Source of the DNA: Akkermansiaceae bacterium
GTDB lineage: Bacteria > Verrucomicrobiota > Verrucomicrobiia > Verrucomicrobiales > Akkermansiaceae
DNA length: 64,000 bases
Assembly: GCA_903878115.1 (NCBI GenBank)
Contig: CAIRGO010000303.1
Location: 20,664 to 84,663, forward strand
Direction: 5' to 3'
A program made the position numbers and the translations under genes. The notes under the pieces are model-generated. The model worked only from the letters and a program-made list of their open reading frames with translations. It had not been told where the DNA came from and did not search any database. Shown in pieces: positions 1 to 8,370 of the stretch (its first letter is position 1; each line of letters begins with the position of its first letter).

Positions 1-802
1 CAAATCCATAGAGCGATAGATGAAATCCGTCTTTGCCACTTGCCGCTCCGTGACATGACCCAGTATTGCAGCCAGCTGAAGTCAAAACGGGCATGACATC
101 GAGTTGAAAAGAAACGGGTCGCTCAGCGGTGGCGTTTTTTACTACTATTGGTATAGTATTTGTTAGTCCGCGATATGTTACCTTGAGTTCAGTGCTGCCG
201 TCTTTCACGGGGGAGATGGTGGTTTCCTTCAGTGTTACCAATGAGGGGTCGCCTAACGCTAATTTTGCTTGTCGTGTGATATCCCGCGTGGCGGCATCAT
301 CGAAGTAGGCGATGACGATGATTTTGTGAAAATCTGCTTTGGTTTCTAACGTGACAGATTTAGGGAAAACTTCAATTTTTTTAATAGCGGGATCCGCAGC
401 GGCATCTGCAGCTGGCATGGCTTTGGGATCGGCGGGTGCTAAGACGAGCCCTTCAGGCCACGGTGCGCCAGCTTTGATCCATGCGGAAAGTTGTTCAATT
501 TCAACTTCGTTTAGCGGTGTACCTTTTTTCGACGGTGGCATGATATCGTCGTCGTCATGCGGCAAGCGAACGCGCAATAAAATTTCGGACTTTTCCACTT
601 GAGTCAGGTTGATCGCCGCGCCTGCTTCACCGCCGAGCATGATTGTCTCGCGCGTGGTCATATCCAGATCGCCTTTGGTTTTTTCTGGATGGTGACAGCT
701 CACGCATTTTGCTTCCAACAAATCTTTCGGTATCTCCGCCGAGGTTGCGCCACCTTGGAATAACAACGCTAGTGTGATGGCGAGTGATGACAGGGGTTTC
801 AT
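1..802 (-). CDS. Planctomycete-type cytochrome / DUF1549-family protein, partial (5' part)
   Basis: This gene runs off the left edge; about 267 N-terminal residues are visible. The start at 802 gives a signal peptide ([15 protein letters not shown]...), then a haem-binding CVSCH motif near residue 36 in the PSCyt1-type context ([18 protein letters not shown]). An Ig-like (Big_2-type) segment follows. The visible end reads [18 protein letters not shown], the second cysteine-rich signature typical of the long DUF1549/DUF1553 proteins of Planctomycetes and Verrucomicrobia. The family is exported and probably haem-binding; its substrate is unknown. Unlike the other two copies in the window, no DUF1501 partner is visible, because the downstream side is cut. 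Confidence 0.85.
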   Translation of the reverse strand, partial: MKPLSSLAITLALLFQGGATSAEIPKDLLEAKCVSCHHPEKTKGDLDMTTRETIMLGGEAGAAINLTQVEKSEILLRVRLPHDDDDIMPPSKKGTPLNEVEIEQLSAWIKAGAPWPEGLVLAPADPKAMPAADAAADPAIKKIEVFPKSVTLETKADFHKIIVIAYFDDAATRDITRQAKLALGDPSLVTLKETTISPVKDGSTELKVTYRGLTNTIPIVVKNATAERPVSFQLDVMPVLTSAGCNTGSCHGAASGKDGFHLSLYGF

Positions 803-854
803 AATTTAATAAATACGGATCACTTTAAGAAATTGTATCGGAAAATTTTGTGAA

Positions 855-2273
855 TTATTTGCGCAAAATATTGGGTGTACTGGTATTGCCATAGCGATCG
901 ACCGCACTGATGGCAATCGCATCCGCGAGGGGGATGGTGGCACCAGCGTTGCTCACACCGATGATCTTAATGGTTGTCCAGGTATTGCCAATGCGTGATT
1001 GCACGGCGATTTTGGCAGTATTGTTGTCGGTCTTTTGCCAGGTAATGACGGTGTTGTTGCCGGACGCAGTGCCAGATGCCCGTGGCGTACTGGGAGGGGT
1101 GCGGTTGATCCATGGCATGGGCGGCACGAGCGCTGGGTAGGCATAAGTTGTCTTCAATGATCCGCAGAGATTATCACGATTCTGCATGATACTTTTCACG
1201 CTCCATAACATGTGACCGACGTAATTTTTTCCGATTGTGCGACTGTATTGAATTTGGTTGACGATCTCAGACGCTCCGCGACCAGGATCTTCGGAGCTTT
1301 TGATGCGGGCCGAAGCAATGCCAGGCCAGACTGGGCGCTCGCCTTGACCGCGCCACCATCCAAGAAGGGCTGTGTAGCTTTGCGGGCCACTGATACGCCA
1401 GTAGAGTTGTGGTGCCATGTAGTCGCACCAGCCATTGGCTAACCATTTACGTGCATCACAACCGAGGTCTTCGTAGGCATTTAACCCAGCAGTGGTGGAT
1501 GACGGGACACCTGGTTTCCAAATGCCAAAGGGACTAATGCCAACGCGAGCCCATGGCTTGCTGCGTTTGATTTGGCTATACATATTTTGCACAAATGAGT
1601 CCACCACAGCGCGACGTGATTCGTTAGATCTGCCATCATTAAAGCGTTCACCATTTTGCGGATAGGGATAAAAATAATCATCGATGTGAATTCCATCCAC
1701 ATCATAACGCTTCAATACATCTAAGATGCTATTCATGGCGCGAGTGCGGGCTTCTGGCTGTGCGGGATCACACCATACACAGGTGCCGTATGGCTTGGTG
1801 AGTTGTCGCGCCACCTTGGTAATGTGACTCGAAGAAACGGACGATTTCACATTTGATAAGGCGCGAAATGGATTGAACCATGCATGCACTTCGATTCCGC
1901 GTCGATGCGCTTCACGAATGGTGAAATCTAAAGGATCATAGCCAGGTGACTGCCCCATTGTGCCACTGAGCCACGGACTCCACGGCTCAGCGGAGGAAGC
2001 ATATACGGCATCGCATTGCGGACGCACCTGAAAAATCAGCGCGTTCATATTGAGCGATGACATGCGATCGAGGATGCCACGCATTTCTGCCTGTTGTGTT
2101 GCTGCGCTTAGCCCGCTGGAGCTAGGCCAATCAATATTATAAATGACTGCTGCCCATGCACCGCGGAATTCGCGTGTTACAGTAGGAACTTTTTCTTGAG
2201 ATGGGTGATAGTACTCAGCGCCAGAAGTGAATCCAGCAAAAGTGAATGAAAGAGCTAGCAAAAAATATCTCAT
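855..2273 (-). CDS. GHL10-family glycoside hydrolase-like protein (DUF187/YngK type)
   Basis: A 472-residue exported protein. Residues 1-19 form a signal peptide. The body matches the glycosyl-hydrolase-like 10 family: FRGAWAAVIYNIDWP near 36-50, FQVRPQCDA near 81-89, VHAWFNPFRA near 129-138, and DGIHIDDYFYP at 193-203 carrying the probable catalytic acids. The C-terminal ~90 residues look like a fibronectin-type III module. Family members are predicted to cleave polysaccharides in the periplasm or outside; the substrate cannot be read from sequence. The start codon overlaps the stop of the upstream aminopeptidase gene by one base, so the two are probably translationally coupled. Confidence 0.88.
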   Translation of the reverse strand: MRYFLLALSFTFAGFTSGAEYYHPSQEKVPTVTREFRGAWAAVIYNIDWPSSSGLSAATQQAEMRGILDRMSSLNMNALIFQVRPQCDAVYASSAEPWSPWLSGTMGQSPGYDPLDFTIREAHRRGIEVHAWFNPFRALSNVKSSVSSSHITKVARQLTKPYGTCVWCDPAQPEARTRAMNSILDVLKRYDVDGIHIDDYFYPYPQNGERFNDGRSNESRRAVVDSFVQNMYSQIKRSKPWARVGISPFGIWKPGVPSSTTAGLNAYEDLGCDARKWLANGWCDYMAPQLYWRISGPQSYTALLGWWRGQGERPVWPGIASARIKSSEDPGRGASEIVNQIQYSRTIGKNYVGHMLWSVKSIMQNRDNLCGSLKTTYAYPALVPPMPWINRTPPSTPRASGTASGNNTVITWQKTDNNTAKIAVQSRIGNTWTTIKIIGVSNAGATIPLADAIAISAVDRYGNTSTPNILRK

Positions 2274-3373
2274 CAGCCATTGAGTTTTTGTAGAGCTTTA
2301 GGAAGGAACATTCCATCTTTGCGAACGAGTTTGCCATCGAAATACATTTCGCCACCACCCATGTCTTTGCGTTGTATATTCACCATATCCCAGTGAACTT
2401 GTGAGCGGTTGCCATTGTCTGCTTCTTCGTATGCTTGACCAGGAGTGAAATGAAATGATCCGCAGATTTTTTCATCGAAAAGAATATCGCGCATGGCATG
2501 GCGGATGTGCGGGTGAAAGCCTAAGGCAAATTCGCCAATGTAGCGCGCGCCGGGATCAGAATCGAGAATGCGATTGATCTCTTTATTTTTTCCTGCGGCT
2601 TCTGCTTTCACAATTTTCCCTTGAGCAAATGTGAGCTTGATCCCATCAAAAGGAATGCCTTGATAGATCGTCGGAGCATTGTAGTAAATGACACCTTCCA
2701 CCGAATTTTTAACGGGCGCGGTAAATACTTCTCCATCGGGAATATTGCAGGTGCCCGCGCAAACAATGGAGGGGATATCTTTGATAGAGAATTTCAAATC
2801 GGTGCCTGGACCTTTGATGTGGACGTCACTGGTCTGATCCATCAATTTCTTCAGAGCATTAGCCGCAGGCAAGTATGCTTTGTAATTGAGCAAGCAGGCC
2901 TGAAAATAAAAGTCTTCAAATGCCTCCGTGCTCATGCCTGCTTGTTGCGCCATGCTCGCAGTGGGCCAACGCAGGACGCACCACTTGGTTTTTTTGACCC
3001 GATGATCAATCACAGGTCGCATTTTCCCCATGGCTAATTTCATGCGTTCCGCTGGCACATCGCTATTCTCTGCGATATTATTCGACCCACGAATGGCGAT
3101 GTAGGCGTTCATATCTTTCATCTCACTGAGTAGATGTTTGGCGATGATACCATACTGTTCGTCGGTAGCGCCGCGCATCATTTCCCGAGTAATTTGGCTG
3201 GAATGAATTTTTATCACAGGAGATGCACCCACGGAACGTGCTTCACGCACCAAGGCGATGCCAATGCTTTCGGGAACATCGTATAAATCAATGAGGACTT
3301 TTTCACCTTTTTTCAACGAAGTAGAATAGCGTACCAATTGACGAGCTAACTCAGTAATGCGCGGATCTTGCAT
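2273..3373 (-). CDS. M29-family metallo-aminopeptidase
   Basis: A 366-residue cytosolic enzyme of the M29 (AmpS/PepS, thermophilic aminopeptidase) family, which removes N-terminal residues from peptides using two metal ions. The expected ligand and catalytic residues are present in order: E215 in GEVFTAP, E281 in YIGEFALG, H308 in GSFHFT, Y315 in QAYEEADNG, and H327/D329 in VHWDM. Length is slightly below the usual ~400 residues but no catalytic element is missing. It is the first gene of a two-gene unit with the GHL10 hydrolase. A divergent GbsR-like regulator begins upstream. Confidence 0.92.
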   Translation of the reverse strand: MQDPRITELARQLVRYSTSLKKGEKVLIDLYDVPESIGIALVREARSVGASPVIKIHSSQITREMMRGATDEQYGIIAKHLLSEMKDMNAYIAIRGSNNIAENSDVPAERMKLAMGKMRPVIDHRVKKTKWCVLRWPTASMAQQAGMSTEAFEDFYFQACLLNYKAYLPAANALKKLMDQTSDVHIKGPGTDLKFSIKDIPSIVCAGTCNIPDGEVFTAPVKNSVEGVIYYNAPTIYQGIPFDGIKLTFAQGKIVKAEAAGKNKEINRILDSDPGARYIGEFALGFHPHIRHAMRDILFDEKICGSFHFTPGQAYEEADNGNRSQVHWDMVNIQRKDMGGGEMYFDGKLVRKDGMFLPKALQKLNG

Positions 3374-3506
3374 GGGCTAATTTTGCACATTTTTTGAGTG
3401 AGGTCAAAGATTGCTTTGTGTTTTTGAATATACGACATGTAAGGGGAATGGTGATTGTGTTCAAAAAGAATTGAACAAACCGATCGCATCAGCTATTCAT
3501 TCATGC

Positions 3507-4019
3507 ATGAAGACTGGTGTGAATGAGGAAATACCACTGAATAGATCACTAAGCGAATTGGAACAACAGGTGATCGATGTCTTTGTGGATGGAGTAAAGG
3601 TGCTCGGAATGCCGAAGTCATTAGGGGAGATTTACGGGTTATTATTTCTCTCGCAACAACCGTTATCGCTCGATGATGTGGTGACAAAATTGTCTTTGAG
3701 TAAGGGATCGGCCAGTCAAGGAATTCGCATGTTGCGTGAACTGGGCGCGGTGAAAGAAGCGAATGCGAATGGTGGACGCAGGACATTGTATCAGCCGGAT
3801 GTTGATTTAAAACGTCTCGTGGGAGGGTTCATACGTGAACAAGTTAGGCCGCATTTGGAGAGCGGAAAAGGGAAGGTGAATGAATTGCTAAAAGTAGCGA
3901 ATCAAGAGGACGATAAAGAGTTGAAAAAATTCTACCGAGTTCGTTTGCAAAAACTCGAAGCTTGGATGAGCCGCGGTCGCATTGTTTTGCCGTTATTACA
4001 AAAATTGCTAGGCGAGTAA
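3507..4019 (+). CDS. GbsR/MarR-like transcriptional regulator
   Basis: About 170 residues with a winged helix near the N-terminus: KSLGEIYGLLFLSQQPLSLDD, then LSKGSASQGIRMLRELGAV as the recognition helix region, and a wing (GGRRTLYQPD). The C-terminus is helical and charged, suiting a dimerisation helix. This is the GbsR-type subgroup of MarR-like regulators. I chose ATG at 3507; an upstream TTG at 3411 would add 32 residues that do not look like protein. The stop is separated by one base from the NusG paralogue, so the two are co-transcribed. GbsR-like plus NusG-like pairs are often seen beside surface polysaccharide genes. Confidence 0.82.
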   Translation: MKTGVNEEIPLNRSLSELEQQVIDVFVDGVKVLGMPKSLGEIYGLLFLSQQPLSLDDVVTKLSLSKGSASQGIRMLRELGAVKEANANGGRRTLYQPDVDLKRLVGGFIREQVRPHLESGKGKVNELLKVANQEDDKELKKFYRVRLQKLEAWMSRGRIVLPLLQKLLGE

Positions 4020-4020
4020 T

Positions 4021-4557
4021 ATGCAGGAAAAACATTGGTACTGTGTGAAAACACAAACGAAGCGAGAACGTTTGGCTGCGGAGCATTTGCGGGAAGTAGA
4101 AGGTGTAGAAGTGCTGTGTCCGTTATTGCGTTATCAAAAAGCTACGCGAAGAGGCAAAATTTGGTGGAAAGAAGCACTTTTCCCAGGATACATTTTGGCA
4201 CAATTTGCGCTGTTAGAAAATGAGCGAGCTGTGATCAATTGCCATGGTGTGCGCGGCTTGGTGAAGTTTGGTGGAATTGTCCCTCCTATTTCTGATTGGT
4301 TTATTCAAGAACTGAAGCAGACGTGGGAAAAATATTCTGATAACGAGGTCATCACTGTGCAGCCACAATTGGTGAAGGGCGACGAGGTTGAATTAGCTTT
4401 TGGTCCATTTCGCGGCATGAAAGGTCAGATTGTGACAGTTCTTACAGGTAGTGAACGAGTGAAAATACTATTAGAATTTTTGGGCAATCAGCAGGAGATT
4501 GACGTTGATTTGTTTTCCATACTGCTGCCGCGTCGGCCATTACCCGGAGGCGTATAA
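4021..4557 (+). CDS. Specialised NusG paralogue (RfaH/UpxY/LoaP-like antiterminator)
   Basis: A 178-residue protein with an NGN domain (HWYCVKTQTKRERLAAEHL at 5-23; LFPGYILAQF at 53-62; VRGLVKFGG at 77-85) and a C-terminal KOW domain (VKGDEVELAFGPFRGMKGQI at 118-137). This layout is that of NusG; the short NGN form and the position outside the secE-rplK neighbourhood point to a specialised paralogue. Such proteins ride RNA polymerase and raise read-through in long operons, classically those for polysaccharide. It sits just after a GbsR-like gene and upstream of cysC-cysD-cysN, so sulfate-activation or sulfated-glycan genes are possible targets (inference). Confidence 0.88.
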   Translation: MQEKHWYCVKTQTKRERLAAEHLREVEGVEVLCPLLRYQKATRRGKIWWKEALFPGYILAQFALLENERAVINCHGVRGLVKFGGIVPPISDWFIQELKQTWEKYSDNEVITVQPQLVKGDEVELAFGPFRGMKGQIVTVLTGSERVKILLEFLGNQQEIDVDLFSILLPRRPLPGGV

Positions 4558-4648
4558 TAAATTTCGGGCGGGTTTTTGTGTTCCTGAAGTCTTTCAACAC
4601 ATCACTTTGCTGTTGCATGAATCATCGGCAAGAGCGTAACATAATCAC

Positions 4649-4909
4649 ATGAACCTAATCGCTTTTTGGATTTCATTTGGCATCGGCACTTTGATCTCGC
4701 TGGCGGTATGTTTTCGTTTTTCTCGGAGTGGATCTCATCCACGTTTTCGTCCAGCGCTAGGAGTCGTAGCCATTGTTTTTGTCGTTTTATTAGGCGGCGT
4801 GGCTCTCATTTCAGCTCTCATCGCTAATGCCGTCGGGAATAAGGTGCCGCCTGTGCGATTGAATGAATCCACCAATTCTGCCCCGATCCCTGATAAAATC
4901 GCTCCGTAA
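4649..4909 (+). CDS. Small two-helix membrane protein
   Basis: Eighty-six residues, no family recognised. Two hydrophobic helices are visible, residues 3-23 and about 37-62, joined by a basic loop (RFSRSGSHPRFRP), which predicts both ends on the same side of the membrane. The short tail is Pro/Asn rich. It stands alone between the NusG paralogue and cysC. The start has no Shine-Dalgarno sequence. Function unknown; it is the weakest coding call in this region but has an ATG, clean hydrophobic pattern and no competing frame. Confidence 0.6.
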   Translation: MNLIAFWISFGIGTLISLAVCFRFSRSGSHPRFRPALGVVAIVFVVLLGGVALISALIANAVGNKVPPVRLNESTNSAPIPDKIAP

Positions 4910-4931
4910 TTTTCGTGTGCAGATTTCCTGC

Positions 4932-4961
4932 TTTACAACTCTTTTGTTTCACCACTATTTA
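4932..4961 (+). promoter_or_regulatory. Predicted sigma70-type promoter of cysC
   Basis: TTTACA at 4932-4937 and TATTTA at 4956-4961 are separated by 18 bases. The ATG of cysC at 4970 lies only eight bases after the -10 hexamer, so the expected transcription start is at or within two bases of the start codon: a leaderless or nearly leaderless message. This is a pattern match only. Confidence 0.4.
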
Positions 4962-4969
4962 GCAGTGCA

Positions 4970-5572
4970 ATGAGCAGCAATATTCATACAGAATTTCATC
5001 GGTTTCTCTCGCGCAATGACAAGGAGAGCATTCTGCAACAACGTGGCATCGTCGTCTGGCTTTGCGGCCTATCAGGTTCGGGTAAATCGACCATCGCGAA
5101 TGCCGCGGAGCGCGTGCTTTTTCAACAAGGTCGTTTTTCTACGATTCTCGATGGTGATAATATCCGTGCGGGCCTTAATGCAAATCTTAGTTTTAGCGAC
5201 GATGATCGTCTGGAAAATATTCGCAGAATTGCCGAAGTCGCAAAACTTTTCGCACAGCAAGGAATCATCGTCTTTGTCTCGGCTATCACTCCTCGCGGTG
5301 AATTGCGAGATGTTGCGCGGGGCATCCTTGGCGATGATTTTTTTGAAGTTTATGTTAAAGCTAGCTTCGCGGCCTGTGAGCAGCGTGATGTAAAGGGGCT
5401 TTACGCGAAAGCCGCACGCGGGGAAGTGGCAAATTTTACGGGCAAAGACAGTTCATTTGAAGAGCCACAGCAATCCGATCTCGTTCTTGATACGGAAAAT
5501 GACGCGCTCGAGGAATCTGTGGATCAGTTGCTCATGGCCATTGGTGGTAAAATTCGTCCACAAGAAGAATGA
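4970..5572 (+). CDS. cysC: Adenylylsulfate kinase
   Basis: Phosphorylates adenosine 5'-phosphosulfate (APS) at the 3' position to make PAPS, the donor for sulfotransferases and the substrate of PAPS reductase. It is 200 residues, a normal length. The P-loop GLSGSGKST is at 33-41, the DGDNIRAGLN substrate segment at 61-70, and the lid region (RDVKGLYAKAARGEVANFTG) follows near 128-147. It is a stand-alone kinase rather than the CysNC fusion. It lies about 100 bp before cysD, which has its own promoter-like sequence, so cysC may be transcribed separately. Confidence 0.95.
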   Translation: MSSNIHTEFHRFLSRNDKESILQQRGIVVWLCGLSGSGKSTIANAAERVLFQQGRFSTILDGDNIRAGLNANLSFSDDDRLENIRRIAEVAKLFAQQGIIVFVSAITPRGELRDVARGILGDDFFEVYVKASFAACEQRDVKGLYAKAARGEVANFTGKDSSFEEPQQSDLVLDTENDALEESVDQLLMAIGGKIRPQEE

Positions 5573-5589
5573 ACCCACTTAATCATTAG

Positions 5590-5646
5590 TAAGTTGTGTA
5601 ATTAACTTATTATTTTCTTGACGGGTTAGTTTTTTTGACTTATTTT
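5590..5646 (+). promoter_or_regulatory. Predicted cysD-cysN promoter with upstream inverted repeat
   Basis: TTGACG at 5618-5623 and TATTTT at 5641-5646 are exactly 17 bases apart, a good sigma70-type pair. The expected start near 5653 gives a leader of about 26 bases before cysD. Just upstream, taagtt (5590-5595) and aactta (5604-5609) form an inverted repeat with an 8-base spacer, placed where an activator or repressor could act. Confidence 0.55.
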
Positions 5647-5678
5647 TCGCACTCGCCGCGACAAAATCGCCTATTCTC

Positions 5679-6584
5679 ATGCCTAATTATCACCTCAGTA
5701 ACCTCGATCAGCTCGAAGCGGAAGCCATTTTTGTGCTCCGCGAAACGGCCGCCCAATTTGAAAATCCAGCCTTGCTCTTTTCCGGCGGAAAAGACTCCAT
5801 CGTTATGGCTTGGCTCGCTCGTAAGGCTTTTTGGCCTTCAAAAATGCCTTTTCCGTTGGTGCATGTGGACACGGGTCACAATTTCGTGGAAACCATGGTT
5901 TATCGCGATGAATTTGTTGAAAAAGTTGGGGCCCGTCTGGTCGTCGGACTGGTTCAAGATTCGATCGATAGTGGTCGTGTCGTTGAAGAAAAAGGGCCCA
6001 ATGCGTCGCGTAATAAGCTTCAAACAGTCACCCTGCTCGACACCATTGAAAAGCACCAATACGATTGTTGTCTTGGTGGGGGGCGTCGTGATGAAGAAAA
6101 GGCACGTGCTAAAGAACGGTTTTTCTCGCATCGCGATGACTTCGGTCAGTGGGATCCGAAAAATCAACGTCCTGAGCTGTGGAATCTTTTCAATGGTCGG
6201 AAAAATCCTGGGGAACATTTCCGTGTATTTCCCTTGTCGAATTTCACCGAAATGGACATCTGGATGTACATTCAGCGCGAAGAGATTCCTTTGCCTTCTA
6301 TTTATTTTTCTCACGAAAGAGAAGTCTTTGAACGCAATGGTCAATTGCTCGCAGTGACAGACTTCTTAAAACCGCAAGCCCATGAAACAGTAGAAAAACG
6401 CATCGTTCGTTTTCGCACGATTGGTGATGCAACTTGCACGGGTGCCGTAGAATCTCACGCGGCAAATCTTGATGATGTGATTGCGGAAGTCGCCGCGGCA
6501 CGCCAAACAGAACGTGGCACTAGAGCCGATGACAAACGTTCTGAAACCGCCATGGAAGACCGGAAGAAAGAAGGATACTTCTAA
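5679..6584 (+). CDS. cysD: Sulfate adenylyltransferase subunit 2 (ATP sulfurylase small subunit)
   Basis: The catalytic half of ATP sulfurylase, forming APS from sulfate and ATP with the GTPase CysN. It is 301 residues, normal for CysD. The PP-loop SGGKDS is at 35-40, followed by VHVDTGHNF and the family segment CCLGGGRRDEEKARAKERFF. The end (EDRKKEGYF) is the usual CysD C-terminus. The gene lies 44 bp before cysN. No sulfite reductase or PAPS reductase gene is in the window, so assimilation versus sulfation cannot be decided here. Confidence 0.97.
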   Translation: MPNYHLSNLDQLEAEAIFVLRETAAQFENPALLFSGGKDSIVMAWLARKAFWPSKMPFPLVHVDTGHNFVETMVYRDEFVEKVGARLVVGLVQDSIDSGRVVEEKGPNASRNKLQTVTLLDTIEKHQYDCCLGGGRRDEEKARAKERFFSHRDDFGQWDPKNQRPELWNLFNGRKNPGEHFRVFPLSNFTEMDIWMYIQREEIPLPSIYFSHEREVFERNGQLLAVTDFLKPQAHETVEKRIVRFRTIGDATCTGAVESHAANLDDVIAEVAAARQTERGTRADDKRSETAMEDRKKEGYF

Positions 6585-6628
6585 TATTCACCGCGACAAA
6601 TTTTTACCTCTAACGAATTTTTACTATT

Positions 6629-7873
6629 ATGGATCTCCTACGTTTTTCTACTGCTGGCTCTGTTGACGACGGCAAATCAACTCTCATCGGTCGCTTGCTC
6701 TATGATTCCAAATCGATCTTCGAGGACCAACTCGAAGCCATGGAAGAATCATCTCGCAAACGCGGTGATGAAAATATGAATTTAGCGCTGCTGACCGACG
6801 GTCTAAAAGCCGAGCGTGAGCAAGGTATCACCATCGATGTGGCCTATCGCTATTTTGCGACGCCGAAGCGCAAATTTATCATCGCTGATACTCCGGGTCA
6901 CATTCAATACACTCGCAACATGGTGACGGGTTCTTCTACTTCGAATCTGTCCATTATCTTGATCGATGCTCGTAAAGGCGTGATTGAGCAAACCAAACGA
7001 CACAGCTTCATCGCCAATTTATTGCGCATTCAGCATCTTGTCGTGGCGGTAAACAAAATGGACCTCGTGGATTTTAGTGAAGCAGTTTATGATCAAATTG
7101 TTCAAGACTATCAATCGTTAGCATCACGTCTCGGCAATATAGTGGACATTACCTTCATTCCGATCTCAGCACTCAATGGAGACAATGTTGTTGATAAATC
7201 TATCAACATGCCGTGGTACCAAGGCCCCGCGTTGCTGTATCATTTGGAAAATGTTTACATCGGCGGTGAAGAAAATCATGTGGATGCTCGTTTCCCTGTG
7301 CAATGGGTGATCCGCCCGATGAGCGATGAATGGCATGACTTCCGCGGCTACGCTGGCCGTGTGGCTGGTGGCGTATTTAAACCTGGTGATAAAGTGACGA
7401 TCCTACCTTCTGGATTTTCCACACGAGTGAAAGCCATCCATTCACCCGACGGTGAGAAAGAAGAAGCCTTCGCTCCACAATCTGTTTGCATTACCCTTGA
7501 TGATGAAATTGATATTTCACGTGGAGATATGATTGTGAAAGATAATAACCCGCCGCAAGTTGATCAAGACATTGAAGCGATGATCTGTTGGTTCTCTTCC
7601 AAGCCAATGCCTCACAAAGCAAAATTGGTATTGCGCCATACCACGCGTGAAACCAAAGCTGTGGTGCAGGAGATCAAATATCATGTCGATATCAACACTC
7701 TTCATAAAGTAGAAGGACTGGAAACATTTGCCATGAATGATATTGGCCGCATCACCTTGCGCACTGCTACGCCATTGATCTTCGATAGTTACAGCCGCAA
7801 TCGTCAAACGGGAAGTTTTATCCTGATTGATCCAGGCACTAACGAAACTGTCGGCGCGGGCATGATTGTCTGA
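6629..7873 (+). CDS. cysN: Sulfate adenylyltransferase subunit 1 (GTPase)
   Basis: The regulatory GTPase of ATP sulfurylase, an EF-Tu-like protein. It is 414 residues, shorter than the ~470 of E. coli CysN but ending with the family's VGAGMIV. G motifs are in order: GSVDDGKST at 10-18 (G1), the effector region around REQGITIDVAYRYF (G2), DTPGH (G3), NKMD (G4) and SAL (G5), followed by domains II and III. There is no fused APS kinase, in line with the separate cysC. The ATG at 6629 has no Shine-Dalgarno sequence before it. Confidence 0.97.
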   Translation: MDLLRFSTAGSVDDGKSTLIGRLLYDSKSIFEDQLEAMEESSRKRGDENMNLALLTDGLKAEREQGITIDVAYRYFATPKRKFIIADTPGHIQYTRNMVTGSSTSNLSIILIDARKGVIEQTKRHSFIANLLRIQHLVVAVNKMDLVDFSEAVYDQIVQDYQSLASRLGNIVDITFIPISALNGDNVVDKSINMPWYQGPALLYHLENVYIGGEENHVDARFPVQWVIRPMSDEWHDFRGYAGRVAGGVFKPGDKVTILPSGFSTRVKAIHSPDGEKEEAFAPQSVCITLDDEIDISRGDMIVKDNNPPQVDQDIEAMICWFSSKPMPHKAKLVLRHTTRETKAVVQEIKYHVDINTLHKVEGLETFAMNDIGRITLRTATPLIFDSYSRNRQTGSFILIDPGTNETVGAGMIV

Positions 7874-7936
7874 TCAGGCCGTAGTTGCCACCGCGCGATT
7901 TCATGCTATGTTGTGTTTCTTCCAAAAATATACCTT

Positions 7937-8284
7937 ATGTCAGTTAGCCTCCATCCTTATTTCAAAGCTCACGCGGGAAAGCGTGATGCTTGCCATGCTC
8001 TCTTGCCTACATTTGTGAGCGCTACCAATCCTGATCAAGATTGCCTTTATTATGAGTTCACGACGCACGAAGATGAATTTTTTTGTCGCGAAGCCTATAT
8101 CACTGGTGCTGCCGCCTTGGCCCATCTAACAACTGTTGGTCCATTGTTAGAAGAGATGCTGAAACATGCCGATATCACACGTCTTGAAATTCATGGTCCA
8201 GCGGCTGACCTAGAAATTATGAAACCAGTCCTTGCAGGATTGACTCCAACATGGTTTGAGACAGCTTGCGGGATCACGCGATAA
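7937..8284 (+). CDS. Small dimeric alpha+beta barrel protein (ABM/quinol monooxygenase-like)
   Basis: About 115 residues. The pattern of a strand with a F-K-A-H-A-G-K-R segment, DQDCLYYEF, EDEFFCREAY and a helix with LEEML resembles the antibiotic-biosynthesis-monooxygenase-like ferredoxin fold (PxxDCLxYEx...EFxxxExWxxxxAxxxH). It is likely a cofactor-free small oxygenase or a binding protein; the reaction is unknown. I chose ATG at 7937; a GTG at 7913 would add eight residues. It sits alone between cysN and the CCA enzyme gene. Confidence 0.65.
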   Translation: MSVSLHPYFKAHAGKRDACHALLPTFVSATNPDQDCLYYEFTTHEDEFFCREAYITGAAALAHLTTVGPLLEEMLKHADITRLEIHGPAADLEIMKPVLAGLTPTWFETACGITR

Positions 8285-8370
8285 TTCATGCTTTCTCGAT
8301 TGTAATCCATAAGGTTTTGTCTGATAGCAAATGGCTTGTCTTTTGCGCAGATGCTTGTTAGTCATCGTTT

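Noticed and set aside
339..602. Plus-strand frame opposite the left-edge cytochrome gene
   Set aside because: Low-complexity Ser-rich translation antisense to a coding sequence with a clear CxxCH motif.
5635..6357. Long plus-strand reading frame overlapping cysD, and a minus-strand frame at 5838-6344
   Set aside because: Both lie wholly within the cysD coding region and lack any recognisable protein pattern; cysD has clear motifs.
8285..8370. tRNA or small RNA gene in intergenic gaps
   Set aside because: None of the gaps contain a cloverleaf-like pattern with T-loop GTTCRAN and a matching acceptor stem.
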